A stretch of 61,564 nt of DNA from the NCBI GenBank assembly GCA_910578665.1, contig CAJTQU010000012.1, positions 1 through 61,564 on the forward strand, written 5' to 3'. The stretch's first letter is position 1. Each line of letters begins with the position of its first letter. Origin of the DNA: an uncultured Muribaculaceae bacterium. GTDB taxonomy: Bacteria; Bacteroidota; Bacteroidia; Bacteroidales; Muribaculaceae. Positions 61,465 through 61,564 of this stretch are shown piece after piece. Made by a program: the position numbers and the translations under genes. The notes under the pieces were generated by a model that was given only the letters and a program-made list of their open reading frames with translations, did no database searches and was not told where the DNA came from.

Positions 61465-61564
61465 CACAGGGCTGACGCATCTTAATTTTTTACAACATCA
61501 AAACTTTTTAAGGCATAAAGTAAGTAGTCGTTATCCCAACCGGCTTTCTTCCTATGCCCTTTGA

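Overview
The window reads as a chromosomal stretch of a gut-type Bacteroidales bacterium, plausibly family Muribaculaceae. This is an inference from gene content, with no alignment behind it. The supports are DUF4493/PCMD surface lipoproteins, cohesin/dockerin-type secreted proteins, DUF3822, DUF4923, DUF3316 and TIGR02757 genes, an EF-Ts of 330 residues, and an almost complete absence of Shine-Dalgarno sequences. Many genes also carry the Bacteroidetes promoter form TTTG-N19/20-TAnnTTTG.

Positions 1-13333 hold the conserved translation/transcription block: tRNA-Tyr (3' part), tRNA-Gly, tRNA-Thr, tuf, tRNA-Trp, secE, nusG, rplK, rplA, rplJ, rplL, rpoB, rpoC, with hairpins after tuf, after rplL, between rpoB and rpoC, and a strong terminator after rpoC. 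A short remnant of a TonB-receptor-like gene follows. Its stop codon lies in the loop of a terminator that also ends the opposing ribosomal operon rplM-rpsI-rpsB-tsf (16835-13831, minus strand). That operon has a clear promoter and a structured 271-nt spacer before rpsB.

Positions 17582-25070 hold two large secreted proteins. The first (1706 aa) is almost wholly coiled coil and ends in a dockerin-like EF-hand pair, a cohesin-like beta domain and a C-terminal tail. The second (747 aa) starts with two cohesin-like beta domains followed by a coiled coil with 97-residue tandem repeats. They look like a matched extracellular scaffold and are the best candidate here for an undescribed system. A NYN-domain protein, SufE, a POT peptide transporter and an RsmF-type RNA methyltransferase follow.

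Positions 40457-29457 (minus strand) form one tight nine-gene unit: three DUF4493-type lipoproteins (two also carrying PCMD domains), two paralogous small outer-membrane barrels, a fourth lipoprotein with PCMD, then DgkA-type lipid kinase, PAP2 phosphatase and a YczE-like membrane protein. It is driven from a promoter interleaved with that of a divergent CapD/WbpM-type nucleotide-sugar dehydratase. It looks like a cell-surface assembly coupled to lipid-phosphate handling; its function is unknown.

Positions 42787-61404 hold mostly housekeeping and envelope genes: DUF4923, TIGR02757, ParC, DUF3316, an S41 protease lipoprotein, RsmD, DUF3822, a RecD/Dda-like helicase, glycogen branching enzyme, cofactor-independent phosphoglycerate mutase, a GT4 glycosyltransferase, the CdaA diadenylate cyclase with FolP, and a large secreted M6 metalloprotease. 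No IS element, prophage, CRISPR array or rRNA was seen.
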